Notes: a model not told the origin generated them from the sequence alone. A stretch of 64,000 nt of DNA from Posidonia oceanica (GCA_037176725.1 JAZBRS010000020.1:57998001-58062000); one strand, 5' to 3'. Counted from the stretch's first letter, positions 20,100-32,599 are shown. Numbers and translations: made by a program.

Positions 20100-20905
20100 T
20101 CTCTCAGGCTGATAACCTAAACTATCATCTGGGCCGATCCATGGTTGGCCCGCAGTTGTGTTATACGGCTGACATCCAGTAACTGTCCCTTGCAATTGCG
20201 GTTTCCAGTTGATAGGTCTGTAAACTATCCTCCAGTTGATAGGTCTGTAAACTATCCGCCAGTTGATAGGACTGTAAACTATCGCTAGGCTGATATCCTA
20301 AACTATCACCAGCAATTGCATTATACGGCTGATATCCAGTAACTATCCCTCATCATTGCGCGTTTCCAGTTGATAGGTCTGTAAACTATCCGCCAGTTGA
20401 TAGGTCTGTAAACTATCCGCCAGTTGATAGGTCTGTAAACTATCGCTCCAGTTGATAGGACTGTAAACTATCACATGCAATCATGTTATACGGCTGACAC
20501 CCAGTAACTGTCCCTCACAAATGCCATTTCCAGTTGATAGGTCTGTAAACTATCCGCCAGTTGATAGGTCTGTAAACTATCGTTCCAGTTGATAGGACTG
20601 TAAACTATCTGGCATTTGCGTTATACGGCTGATACCCAGTAACTATCACTCATGGTTTGTGGCTTCCAGTTGATAGGTCTGTAAACTATCCACCAGTTGA
20701 TAGGTCTGTAAACTATCCGCCAGTTGATAGGACTGTAAACTATCCCTCACAACCATGTTATACGGCTGATATCCAGTAACTATCACTCACAACTGCTCCG
20801 GTTGATAGGCCCGTAAACTATCACTCCAGGCTGATAACCTAAACTATCACTCCCGGTTGATAGGACCGTAAACTATCCGGACGATAAGCCCGTCACCTTA
20901 TCACC
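20100..20905 (+). repeat. Hairpin-module array in the 3' UTR
   Basis: About 25 modules of 20-27 bp. The main unit is CCAGTTGATAGGTCTGTAAA followed by CTATC; others are GGCTGATAACCTAAACTATC and ACGGCTGATATCCAGTAACT followed by ATC. Each has a GATA(G)..(C)TATC stem. TTATACGGCTGA recurs at 20161, 20321, 20486, 20621 and 20758, giving a higher-order period of 135-165 bp. A last GATAAG..CTTATC unit is near 20884. Confidence 0.88.
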
Positions 20906-21443
20906 TTTTTTGGCATGGCCTTGTCCCAGGAAGGCAAAGTCGCGCACCCCCCTTTTGGCGATAGGAGAGTTGGCCTCTCTCCCCTCGCACCCCCTTTTTT
21001 CCCTTTTCTGCTAGCTCGCTCCCCGGGCGGGGACAAGCTGCACCCTTTTTTTCCTGGCTTTGTCGCGCAAGTCTGGCCTTCCTGCCAGATCCTCGTGCCA
21101 CATCGCGCTTTCCCTTCTTTCAGCATTTCTTTCGCATCATCTCTGCACCTTCAATTGCTAGCATTACAAGCCAGTCTAACATCATCAGTATCATCTGCAC
21201 TGCATCAGCATTCTTATCTGTACTAACTTTTGCACTAACATTTGCATTGCATATGCACTAGCATGCATTGTATGCATTGCATTTCATCCATCTGCATTTG
21301 CATCTTGCATTGCGGCAACGGGCTACGACGTTCGGTGTGTCCGCCGAATAAGTAACTCACGCCAATAGCAATCATTTGGCTCTCTGGTCGAATGGGGCGT
21401 CTTCTCAACCCTGAGCAGCGGTCTTGGTCCCCTTGACCTCGCT
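20906..21443 (+). other. Distal 3' UTR
   Basis: A GC-rich stretch is followed by a TTGCAT-rich stretch. 21310-21420 resembles the minus-strand sequence at about 61640-61740 next to another Tat LTR, so this end of the UTR is conserved between families. Confidence 0.5.
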
Positions 21444-21454
21444 CAGGGAGGGGC
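21444..21454 (+). promoter_or_regulatory. Polypurine tract
   Basis: CAGGGAGGGGC lies four bases before the 3' LTR, the expected plus-strand priming site. The minus-strand element has GGGAGAGGC at the same place (61593-61606 in complement). Confidence 0.75.
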
Positions 21455-21457
21455 ATC

Positions 21458-24400
21458 TGTTGACACCCCATTTCAACAAGGCTGAATTGGCAAGATCTCG
21501 GGCGGCTAGGAAAAACCAAAATTACACTTTTCCCCCTCACCCTTCCTTTCAAATCAAAACCCCACCTCAAACCTCAAAACCAAACCTAGAACCACACTCA
21601 TTTTCTAACCCAGAAAACCACCCCAAAACCCTCTCAAAATCTTACCCAGAAACCATCCAAAACCTTGCCCTAAAACCATCCAAACCTAGGTCCAAACCAA
21701 ACCCTCTCACTCTCCTCTTTACCCTTCAAAACAAGCCCAAACTCAACCTAGGATCACACCCCTTTCCCGAACCCAAAACCTGACCAAAATCCATAGGAAA
21801 ACCCATCAACACCTACTTAACAAATCCACCTAAACACCTAGAAATTCTCAAACCAAGACCATTCCCAAAAATCCTAGAAAACCTAGGCAAAACTACCCCT
21901 TTTCTACACCTTAAAACCCCTCCAAAACCTCCTTGGAATTAAACCAAAACTTCAGACCCAGCACTCCAAGTCCTAGCCTACCCACTCACCAATTTTCATC
22001 CCATTCCAAGACCTTTAATACCCCCATTCACCCAAATTATCCTTTTCTCTCTCCTGGATTATCATTTTCTCTCTCCTCTCTCTCTCCTGATTATCATCTC
22101 TCTTTTCATCACCCTCTTGCTCTTTTTCTTGCTTGGCTGTGGGCCCCCTTTGTGCCTCCATCCCTTCTCTATCTTATTCCTATTTTTACTTTATTTTTAA
22201 CATTTTTCCTGAATTTTAAAAAATCATTTCCCTCCAACTCATCTCTTTCCCTTTTATTTCTCCCTTTTTCCATTTTCTTCCTCCTTCTCTTTTCCTTTTC
22301 TTTCTTTTGCAAAAACCCATAAAAACCCCTAAAAATCTGTAAAATTCCAAAACATAAAAGAAACAAATCAGAATCCCAAGAAAAACAATTAAAAAACATT
22401 AAACAAGCAATTAAAAACTTAAACTTAACTAAATCAAGCTAAAAGGAAAGTCAAGCATGTAAACTAAAAAATGCACAACAAACCAAAAGAAAACACTGAA
22501 AAATCAAGGAAAAAACTAAAATAAAATCAAAACCCACCAAAAGTAAAAACCCCACTAGAAGAATTAAAAAACAAACCCTAAAAAGAAGAATTAAGAAACA
22601 AACACTAAGATAAATAATTAAAGAAGCAAAAAGACTTAACCTAATAAACATAAGAAAAACAACATAAGGACTCAATTAAAAAGAGAAAGAAAAAAAAACA
22701 CATTTAAAAGACTTAAAAACACCCCATAAAACCAGAGAAACCCAATTAAAAAACATCAAGAAAAATTAACAAATAAAAAAATCAAAACCTAATTCAAAAG
22801 ACTTAAGAAAGAAAAACCTAAAAGGCTAGAACTAAAAAGCCCAAAACCCATTCTAATTAATATAAAAATAAATCTTAAAAATCCTAATTAACATCCTAAG
22901 TGCTTAACAAGAAAAATACAATTTAAAAAACAATTTGAAAAGACTTAACAAACACTTAATCAAATGGAAAATGAATTAAAGACAAAAGAAAAATCTAAAA
23001 CCCTAATCAAGCCCAAAACATACTAATTAACCTAAAAAAAGTCACTAAAAATCTAATTAAAATCCTAACTCACAACACAACTTTTCTAGTAATTTTACTT
23101 ATTTTTAATTAATTTTTTTTTCTCTTCTAATTTTATTTCCTTTCCTTTCCCTCTCTTTCTTTCTTTCTTCCTTCCTCCTCTTCCTTTCTCCTTCCCTTTC
23201 TTTTTTTTCCCTTTCTTTTCCTATTTGGCAGGCCCAGCCCACGGCCAATTTCTCCTTCTTCTTTCCCTCCTTCTCTTCTTCTTCTTCTTCTTCTTCTTCC
23301 ATTCTTCTTCTCTTCTCAAAACAGAAACGACAGTCAACACCTCTCTCTCCTTGGTTTTTTTTTTTTCAAACCTTCACCTGACAGCCACCTTGACTTCCCA
23401 GCACACCCCACTACCCACGACCTCCATCACCACCCTGCCCTGTGGCCTGAAACCAAGGACAAAGACCCATGCCCTCTCCCCTTGACCTTGGAAACCAGCA
23501 AACTTTGGAGGAACAAAAAGGCTGAGATTTTGGATCCAAAAGAGGTTCGGCTTACACACCTGCAAAGACCAAGTCTCCAGCTCTCTCACCCTTCTTCCAG
23601 AACCCAAAAACACCCCCAATCCTTCCCGGAATCCTCCCCCGAAGTGGCCAGCACCCAAACAGCTCAGAACGACCTTCTTCATTGCAAACCCATCACCACG
23701 AGCATCCAAAAATTCCCAAGCTCCACCATCGTACTCACCAAGTTCCCACCTTCGCAACCCACCCAGTATCTCACCGTGAAACCTCCCACACTCCTCACAG
23801 TCCACTACAAACACTTGGGTCCCCTTTTTTGCCAAAATCTTCCAACATCCATAACTTCCTCCACACTCAGTGGAATCCACTTCTGTTTCCTCCCACACGC
23901 TCCTCGAACAACCACCTAGCCGCCCGTGCCTTGGCCTCGGCCTAGAACGCCGCACAACGCCGCACCCACCTCGGCCTTCACAGCAAAGCCTCTACTGAAC
24001 CAGATCTCGCCCCGGGCCGTAGAACGCGCTCCCGATTGCTCCGTCATCCTCCTTGCACCTCCGGCAACGCCCTCGAACCGCCCTCGCACCAGCAGCCGCC
24101 GTCCTCCGCCGTCTCCACCTCCCTCCGGCCGGCCCTGGATGGGTGGTCTCTTCCAGCGCGCGTGAGGGGTGAAGCAAGCCTCCACCGGATTCTCCTCCTC
24201 TCCCTCTTGCTCCTCGGCCTTTCCCCGAGGGTTTTCATCGCCTGTGCCGCCTGCAATCCCTTGCCGAAGTCATCGTCTTCTCCGGCGCCGGCCACCCCTG
24301 CAGTGGCCGTCGCGCGCCGTCCGGTCGCCCCACGCCCCGCTGCAAGCCTCCGCAGCTTCCGTCGCACCCCGCCGCTCTCTCCCCACGCTTCGCCGCCCTG

Positions 24401-27245
24401 CGACGCCCCTCCTCCGCCGGTCCAGTGCACCGCCGTCGAACCTCCGGCCGTCGTCCACTCCGCTGTAAGCTGCCATTTTGTTTTTCTATTTTTTAGCAAA
24501 CTTAGCTTAATTTTCTCCACATTGCGTTCATGCCATATTAAGTTTTCAATATTGCTTTTAGGTCCTAATCAGTTAAGTCATATGTTATATTGAATTTAGA
24601 ACTTTATTAAATTGCTTTAAATGTTTCTGGTTTTCAGTATTTGCATGATAGTCCATTTACTATGCTGTCCAGTTGTAAAAAATTATGTTTTAGCCCTTCT
24701 ACTTTTAATTTTTGCATCTGAATCCTGCAGTAGATTATTTAATTTAAATACTGTAAGTTTGCCTTATTGTATTGCATTCTGGGTCCTTCTTAGTTTCTGT
24801 TTTTGCATCTTAGTCCAATGCACTGTAGAACTTAGGGTTAATTTTCGTATTTTGCATGCTGCATTGCACATCTGTCCCTCTGTTTTTTCATTTTTGCATA
24901 TAGATCCATTTAAATGCACAGTAGCCATTTTGCATGCATTTTTGCATATTGCATTGCATTTTCAACCCTTTTTTTAAAAAAAATTGCACATCAGTCCATA
25001 GACCTTGATTTCAGAGCACATTTTGCATCTAAAATTGCATACTTGGCCCTTGCACGTTTTAAAAATGACACGTAGGTCCTTGCATCCTTTTAAAAGCATG
25101 TAAAAAGACTGTTTTGCCTCTAAAGTTGCATCTTAGCTCCTATTCTTACAAAATTGCATGTAGACCCTCCACTTGCATTCCCAGACCCCCCGGAATCTCA
25201 TTTTCTGGAAAATTTGCACTCTAGACCCTAGTTTTTCCAAAATTGCATTCTGACCTCCTTTTGTTTTCAAAACTTCTTCCAATGCATACCCTCTTTTCAA
25301 AATGGCTTTCTGAACCCAGTCTTTTGCAAAATAACCCTCTGCCCTCTCCTGTTTTCAAGACTCTCCCCTGTGGGCCCCATCCTTTTTGAAAATTTGCTTT
25401 TAGCCTCCTTTTCTTTTTCAAAAATGCTTTTGAACTCCTGTTTTTTCCAAATTTCTTTTCCTTGTCTTTTCTTACTTTCCGCATGCATTTGCATCCATGT
25501 AGCTTTGCATTAAGCATCTTTTGCACACACTAAAGCCCCCTTAGCTCCCATTCACCTGGGAGGACCTTTTTGCACACCCCTAGGGTCTCCTGAACACTTA
25601 GATCTGTTCTTCTCCCCTGTTCTGGCCCTCCTGCCTTGAAGCTGTGATATCTTCCAATCTGGCCGTTGGATCTTCTCAAATAAGCTGCCCAGGCGACCGC
25701 AGCGAAGCGCTCTTCAGCATGGACCAAGCAGATTTCAGATCAGGCCCCAGGATTTCCAGGTATGTCCTCCTGAACCCCCGCATTGCATTCATTTGCATGC
25801 CATTTGCATTCTTTGCCTTGTTTTCGCTTTCTGTCTCTTTGGGCATGTAGAATAGGGCCTCCACTTCTTGTCTATCAACTCAGATCCCCGTTTCGCGTAC
25901 TCTTGGGAGTTTTGTGTTGTATTTTCCCTGGATTCATCACTCAATGCGACTTTCTTCCCCCTTTTCCACGATCCAATCGCATCGCGAGCTTTGGGCAGCG
26001 TGCGAGACACATCGTGGAACGGTTTAGTGGGAAACGGTCATAAAGGAGTGGTAATCCCTCCGTTTGCTCACTCTCCCCTTTGTAGGTCTTCACACCTACT
26101 CTGTGTGGCCCCGAACAGCGTCTGTTCTCACACACACGTTGTTTTACCTCTCCTTTAGCCTCTTCTGATCTTTTTCCCTGCATTTGCATTTGTATGGCTT
26201 TTTCGAGGTTTTATCTCGCTGCTTTTGGCACCGTTTTGCGTGCCTGCTTTCTCTTTTGCGATGTTTTGCGTGCCGATCTTGTCTTTTTGCACCGTTTTGC
26301 GTGCCCGCTTTGTCTTTGGCACCGTTTCGCGTGCCCGCTTCGCTTTCGGCACCGTTTTGCGTGCCCGCTTCGTTTTGGCACCATTTTGCTTGCCCGCTTT
26401 CTCTTTTGTGCTGTTTTACGCGCCCACTAATGTCTTTTGCACCGATTTGCGTGCCGCCTTGCTTTCTTGCTCGTTTTGCGTGCCGATCTTGTCTTTTTGC
26501 TCCGTTTTGCGTGCCGCCTTGCTTTTTCGCTCGTTTTGCGTGCCGATCTTGTCTTTTTGCACCGTTTTGCGTGCTTTCTTGTTCCTCGCCTCGTTTTGCG
26601 TGTTTTACGCCGTTTTCTCTTGCATGTCGTCTGCATTGCATGGTTTTCCCGTTGTTTTGCTTTTTCGCCCGCATTTGCATATAGGGCAGTGATGCTTACT
26701 GCCTGGAGTTCTCACGAGCTGGGTTTCGCCCGGTTCGGAACACAGACAGCGTAACTGAGCACTTTGACAGCACGTTTACTTCCTTGCTTTGCATCCTTCC
26801 ACTTAGAGCACACCTTGAGCATTCATTTAGGCACATAGGCATTCAGATATGCATTTCCCTGCGTATGCGAGCGTAAGCCTAGAAAGACCGATTCTCGGGC
26901 GTGTCGGGGGTGCCTAACACCTTGCCCGCGCGTAACAGGAGTCCTTGCCCAGTCTTTTGGCCCGCAATGACCATATTGCCCTTATCTTAGGCTAGAGTCA
27001 TCTCATTCGCATGTATTTGCATTTGTTTCCTTTGCATTGCTTTGCTTTGCATTTCTTGCTTGGTTTTGCGTGTTAATTCACGCATTTCCCCCGATTTTCC
27101 TTGTCTCCCGTTAATAGACATGGTGGCGACTCTGATTTGTCTTATCTTTCTCTTTTCTCCTCGATTTTAAGTGTTTTCGAGTTGAGCCTCTTCCTCGGAT
27201 CAATCGCCGCTAATAGTAAGCCTGATTCCGATTGGGATTACTACA
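21458..27245 (+). repeat. 3' LTR of the giant element
   Basis: TGTTGACACC..TACTACA, 5788 bp. It is collinear with 423-6187 with the same internal landmarks, including the 30-bp minisatellite (26228-26588). It ends in CA and is followed by the target duplication. Confidence 0.95.
26900..26932 (+). other. Conserved LTR stem-loop (giant, 3' LTR)
   Basis: Identical to the copy at 5842-5874. Confidence 0.65.
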
Positions 27246-27250
27246 ACAGG
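27246..27250. repeat. Target site duplication, right copy (ACAGG)
   Basis: Matches 418-422 exactly. Confidence 0.93.
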
Positions 27251-28602
27251 CGACTAGAATCCTGCCACTCTCTCTTAGTATATTTTGTCATCCTGGGCAT
27301 TAATATAATATATGGGATTTTTATAAACTATTATAACATTTTCCCCATAATTATTGATATTTCTACAATTTTTCTAACATTAAATTTATGGTATATTATG
27401 TATATCATGTAAAAATAATTGATTAATGAAGATTCTAGAAAATCCTAGATTTGGGTGACAACCAGACTTTATCCAGATTTTTAACACGTTTTTAATGTAT
27501 CATATCCTTCTTAAAAATCTAAAATCACATTTAAAATTAAGTCTGGAATATTCCAGGAGGTAGGCGCCGCTAAGAGTGGCGACTAGACTCCACATATATT
27601 TTATTCATATCTTCCACGTCATTTCGAAGTCATTAAAAATAAAATATCTCCTCTAGGCATCACATCAACAGGCGACTAGATGACGTGGAAATTGCTGTTA
27701 CGAGTTGCAATATCTAGCATGACTTTATCGCGCTAAGATATCTGCAACTAGGCGCCACTTCAAGCAGCGACTAGTTGACGTGGACCGTTCTGTTGCTCGA
27801 ACATCGAACTTTCACATCATTTCCACGTCATTAATTTGGGATATTTGTGCTTATCGCCGCTCCTATAGGCGACTTGTTATAAATATCTAATTTATTTCTA
27901 GAAAATTCCTAGATATAATCCATTCGAGCCCCATATCTCTATAAATAGGCCCTAAGAGCTATTGCTCAAAGGGAGGCACTTTTTAGCGTTAAGAGTTCCT
28001 AGTGATATTTCTGAGTGTTAGGAGCTATTTTCTAGATTAAGAGAGAGATCCCTAGCCTCCATTTTGTCAAAATATTTTGAGAAACCCTAGATCCCAGAGA
28101 TCATCAACCTTAGATTATCAACTTTAGATCCCAGAGATCAGCTTAGCCGGAGCTCCGTCCATGCCTCCACTTCCTCAGTCCACGCCATTAGAGTACGAGG
28201 GTGAAGGGAGTATTTCTTCCAATCTATTTTTTTTTCATTATTGCATTCCTTAATTAGGACCCATAGCATATGCATGTGGGGAACCACCCTCGGTTAGTAT
28301 TAGATTCGTTTATTTATGTTATTTTCTTGTTTATCTAATCTGTTTACTACACCCAGACTTACCTAGATCTCTGTTATTTGTTTTGAAGGAAAGGAACACG
28401 CTCACGTAGCACCAGGACGCCGTTGGATGACATCCTGCCGTTGATCCAGTGAGCCGACGACCCACATCATCCACATCTCCCCCAGGCGTCTTGTCAGCCA
28501 GCATCAAGCGAATCGACGAGTGGCGATCACAATAAGTAGACGACATCGTGGAAGTGCCGACTACTTCACCTTCATCAACACACCCCAAAATCCACATCCA
28601 CA
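27251..28602 (+). repeat. Right part of the LTR of the older element
   Basis: Continues from 422. It contains GGCGACTAG-type motifs at 27250, 27576, 27672 and 27763, two of them followed by TGACGTGG, and ends TCCACA at 28602, five bases before a candidate primer site. A strong TATA box lies at 27940. The left LTR boundary is unknown, and the matching 3' LTR is not in the window. Confidence 0.55.
27940..27947 (+). promoter_or_regulatory. TATA box of the older element's LTR
   Basis: TATAAATA in a CTCTATAAATAGG context, about 660 bp before the LTR end, as expected for the U3/R transition. The sequence downstream changes to transcribed-leader-like composition. Confidence 0.7.
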
Positions 28603-28607
28603 AAAAG

Positions 28608-28625
28608 TGGCGATCACGGTGGGAC
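28608..28625 (+). promoter_or_regulatory. Candidate primer binding site
   Basis: TGGCGATCACGGTGGGAC starts with the invariant TGG five bases after a CA terminus. I cannot name the tRNA with confidence; it differs from the giant's site. Confidence 0.45.
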
Positions 28626-30041
28626 CGGCTTGAGCCAACCCTCCGTGCTATGTGAGTATACTTTTCCTTCCTTTTTCTTTTTTTTTTATATAGATCTAGG
28701 TGTAGTTTTCGGTTTGGGGGTCGTGTGCATAGGTTTTCGCGACAACCAAACCTTTTATCAGGTTTTTTATTTCTGACGTTAGTAAAACCTTATATCTAGT
28801 CGTTTTCTGCTTAGGTCGTTGAGTCTCGTTAGCACTTTAAGGCAACGACTCACTTCGGTGTCCAGAGCTTCGACGACTAGGATCGTTTTACTAAGGTTAG
28901 AAAACTCCCGAGCACAACCGCTTTGATAGTGGCGCCTTCTCTCGTCGCGACTTTGTGTGGTGATTGACATAGGCGCCCCTTAAAGAGGCGACTGGCTCCG
29001 GTTACAGTTTCCACTGTAGATCAGTAGTTTTTTAGTAGTTTGCGTTGTGTTTTAGATCTGCAGTTGCATAAAATCAATCTAAAATCATTCCTGTTTACCA
29101 TATTTTTATTTTTTTAACGGTTTTTAGGCCTATTTATGTCCACCACTAGGGTGGAAACCATTTTCCTGATATTAGAGTTAATGTTCCTTGAGGAAATCTC
29201 CCTCTAACTAGAATGATCAACCTGAACGAACCGGGCTAGTGCAAGTCGCTCTCCCATACTCAGTGTTGATTGTAATAGTTAGATTGAGAACTCAAGGTGT
29301 CCTAAGGTTTTATTATTGACTCCTTCTCCCTGAGTCAATAATAATCCTTGATAGATACTTGATACTCTAATATTTTGTATTTATTTACCGCTTTGTGGTT
29401 TGTTAGGATATGAGCCTAAGGATAGAATCCTAGGTTGCGGGCCCCTCTATAGAGAGACAAACCTACCGCCTAGGCCCTCTTGGTGGACCCTAACGAAGGT
29501 CAAAGGGAGGTACCAAAGTGTCAAAAATCCCATTGAGTGACCCTTAGATCCCACAAAATTGTCTTTACCCCCAGCCTAGGAACCTAATTACTGAGAGCAC
29601 ATAGGTTAAATCAAATGATTAATTAACTATTTAAACAAGTAAAACTCGCGTTCTATCTGAAACATGTTTGCTTAGTTAGCCTTGTTTGATTCGTGGTCTA
29701 TCAAGGACAGATTCTAGTTGCCAAAAAGACAGAGGCTTCCATCGCCTGTCTTGTCGGCTTGTTCCATCGCCTGTTAAATCGGCGACGTGTGTTGTCGCCT
29801 CTCTGAAAGGCGACACACTCCAGAACACGACAGCGTGACTTGTTTGCAGGGTGGTTTGGCCGTGACCAGTAACACAGATTGTAGAGACATCAGAACGGTT
29901 GCTGGGCAGTCATTTACTTTCCTTTTATTTCATTAAATCGAGTCTGTAATTTTCTTTTTTAGGAACCTTGTGTAGGTCATTTTTTAGAGTCTGTAATTTC
30001 CTTTTTCAAACATTTGTAATAGCACTTGTAATCATTCTACC
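28626..30041 (+). other. Leader of the older element
   Basis: Non-coding, 1.4 kb. It holds GGCGAC-stem hairpins, the best at 29794-29814 (GTCGCCT..AGGCGAC) and another at 29767-29785, of the same kind as in its LTR (388-412). Confidence 0.5.
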
Positions 30042-31265
30042 ATGGAGGCCAATCAGTACCGTCAAGAGTGTATCAATCTATCCTCCGCCTCGACTTCTGC
30101 GGCACAAGTGAGCAACTCAATGGGCCAAAGTGAATTCCTGTTCAGAACTCCAGTATCACATACAGAAGAGCCAGAAACCCCCAACTTTTCACAGCAAATG
30201 GGCCATCGCAAGTTCCCTCATGCCTCCATCCTGTTTGACTGCACCTTTGGAGGCCCCACTCCCGTCTTCTCTTCACCTAATTACAGTAAGAGTCTATCTT
30301 ATGAAGAGGAGACTGGAGGGGAAAGAGAAACAAGCTGCCCGCAATCGTGGAGTACCCTGCTTGAACACATGCTTCCCAACGTAACCTCCCATGTAGTGCT
30401 GCTTACGTCGACTACTTCCTATTTGTCTGAGGAAGCGACTAACGAGATCTATCAATTCCTGACACAGCACCACCCCTCGTTTAGGAGCCCGCATATTCCA
30501 TCCGTCCACCAACCATCTCTCCTAAACCCCCTCCAAAGCCCATCAACCACGCCCACTCACACCTATACCATACCACCAAACCCTGCGGTAAACTTCCCTA
30601 CCAAAAATCCATCCGTAGAATACCATCCAACACCAACCTATCCCTCCATACCTCAAACCTTGCCATCCCCAACAAGCTACCACCAACCACACCATTCACC
30701 ACTCCCGACCATGCAGTCCTACTACACTCCACTTTAATCCCTACCCTTCTCTCCACCATATAACCCTCCATCACCACAATTCCATCAAACCCACGGGCAC
30801 CCAAACCAGAGGCAACAGGCCATGTTAGGGCCGGACGTCAAGAAAATGATCTCAGAGCCACTAGCAGAGGCAAGGGTTACATCAAGAGCCCCAGTAGGCT
30901 TTGACACCTCCAAATTTCCTCATTTTACTCTTCCACCTAGATTTAAAATGCCAAAGATGAGGAGATACAATGGGACAGAGGATCCAAGGAGCCATTTGGC
31001 CACCTTCACAATGGATGCTTTACCCTATCATTATGACCATGGGTTCACGGTCTACCTCTTCTTCAAAACACTGGAAGGGGAGGCCTTGAAATGGTTTGAC
31101 ACACTCACGGCCCATGATCTCCAAGACTTCAGGACGGTGGAGGAAAAATTTCTAAGCCAGTATAGCCATCGAGTACCACACAAGCCCACTGTGGGAGATC
31201 TCATTGCAGAGAAGATGAGGGCCAATGAAGACTTTGTCACCTTCTCTAGCATAAGATCAAAATAG
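30042..31265 (+). pseudogene. Gag of the older Ty3/gypsy element, 3'-truncated
   Basis: One frame from ATG 30042, broken by TAA at 30735-30737 and ended by TAG at 31263. The N-terminal 230 residues are Ser/Thr/Pro-rich and end in a Pro-rich stretch. After the stop, residues corresponding to 30822-31265 form a gag core: MPKMRRYNGTEDPRSHL, YLFFKTLEGEALKWFDTL, FLSQYSHR, KMRANEDFVTF. This is the capsid-like region of Ty3/gypsy Gag, most like Tat-type Gag but distinct from the giant's. Homology stops at about 31265, where another element's sequence begins; protease and pol are missing. The element is dead and older than the giant, which split its LTR. Confidence 0.8.
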
Positions 31266-31370
31266 GATGCCAATGAGTTTAGAACAAATGCATGCACCAA
31301 ATGCCAGATCTCAGAAAACATCTAAATCTCATTTGTAAAAGAAAACATGTTGAAAAAATGCAACAGAGGC

Positions 31371-31426
31371 GTAAGACACTGGTTTTTGTGCGTCTTACAT
31401 AAGACGCACCAGTTCTAGCATCCTAC
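31371..31426. repeat. Tandem pair of 28-bp hairpin units
   Basis: 31371-31398 and 31399-31426. Stems GTAAGAC../GTCTTAC and ATAAGACGC/GCATCCTAC flank variable loops. The centre of the pair is a GCGTCTTACATAAGACGC palindrome. Confidence 0.85.
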
Positions 31427-32369
31427 ACCATGGGAGGTTTTAGTGTAGAATTAAACATCCAAATCGATTCAAATCGGACGAAAAGCTATCGAATAAGAAA
31501 GAGCATCCAATGACGAACAAAATCATGCAAATTATATGGCAAATGGGCATCTGGATTGCTCCACCCACCTCCACTTGCTTTTGCCAGAAACTGATGAGTT
31601 CTCCGGCCACTAGAGGGACGGGAATCCCATGGAGCTCGACTACGACTCATTGTGGAGGCTTGGGAAGGTGGAGGGATGACTTTCTAGAGCAATGCAGGCC
31701 AAAACATGGGTCCCGGATGGATGGGTGAGCTTCGCATTCAATGGCTGATGGCCTCATGCGAGCAGACCCATCGCTGGAGACGAAGAAGAAGGCAAACAGA
31801 GATGCAAAATGCAAGGAAAACTCAAAGAATTACGTTGAAACAAAGCATCCACAATGGAGAAACAAAGGCTCCTACTAGGGAGAGGAAGAAACCAACCTGT
31901 GGTGCCGTTTGCTTGTGTTCCTCGACGCCGACGGTTCTCCCGGACTGCGGCTCAGGCGGTGACGGAGGGGAGTTGCTGGTGGTCCGATGGTGCTCGGGCC
32001 TGGTCTCGAGTGTTGCTGGAAGGGAAGCTTCGAGGTCAGGAAGGTGGAGGCTATGCTCTGGTTGGATGAATTATAATGGGTGGTCGGAGTTGGCTTGGGT
32101 TCCTCATGGATTGTGTTGGGGTGTGTGGGCAAAGTGGAGGTTGAGGTGGTTTGCTGGGACTGTGGAGTGGCCTGAGCGTGGAGAATTGATGCTGGATGGG
32201 AGGTGTGATGGCTGTCCAGATGCGGTGGCTGCGATGGGTGTGCTCTTGCCGAAGAAGAGAGAATTGACCGGTGAGAGGGGCTGTTGGATGTGCTGGTGGC
32301 TTGGGAAGCAACCAGGGGAGCAACAACTAGGGGAGAGGCAACCAGAGGGCTGGAGGTCGGTGGAGAGTG

Positions 32370-32376
32370 TTTTATA
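32370..32376 (-). promoter_or_regulatory. TATA box of the truncated LTR
   Basis: TATAAAA on the minus strand, about 460 bp from the LTR start, upstream of the GC-rich segment. The position matches those at 40749-40757 and 55131-55138. Confidence 0.55.
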
Positions 32377-32599
32377 CGAGTGGACGTTGCATGGATGCCA
32401 TCCATGCAGATCTAAGATTCCAAATAGCCAGCTGAGATGCATGTAGCAGATTGGATGGGAATTTGGCTTGCAAAGGGGGGCACGATGGTCCAAAAATAAC
32501 CAAGGAACACGCCCAGATCTGCACGGACCAATGGGGAGCGAGGATCAAGTGTTCTGGATGCAAATGGGCAAACCAATCCTCAGCTATTGATGCAGGGGT

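Larger units (their letters stand above)
423..27245 (+). mobile_element. Giant Tat/Ogre-type Ty3/gypsy LTR retrotransposon, 26.8 kb
   Basis: The element has 5.77 and 5.79 kb LTRs, a 5-bp target duplication, a tRNA-Arg-type primer site, gag-pro-RT-RNaseH-aRNH-integrase on the plus strand, an extra ORF after pol, a repeat-rich 3' UTR and a polypurine tract. The second (archaeal-type) RNase H before integrase, the very long LTRs and the tandem repeats before the 3' LTR are hallmarks of the plant Tat/Ogre lineage. Unlike Ogre in the strict sense, there is no room for a long ORF upstream of gag (leader 1.3 kb); the extra ORF is downstream of pol. The LTRs differ by about 33 substitutions by eye (about 0.6 percent) plus a few indels, so insertion is recent. 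The gag-pol frame nevertheless has six stops and a frameshift, so this copy should not be autonomous. Confidence 0.93.

Noticed and set aside
20100..20905. CRISPR-like appearance (short repeats with spacers)
   Set aside because: Plant retroelement 3' UTR; the spacers are themselves related repeat modules and there is no cas gene. It is a hairpin-module minisatellite.
31706..32446. 246-codon plus-strand ORF
   Set aside because: It lies antisense in the GC-rich part of a truncated LTR, with Trp/Gly-rich composition and no recognisable domain; related LTRs do not keep the frame.
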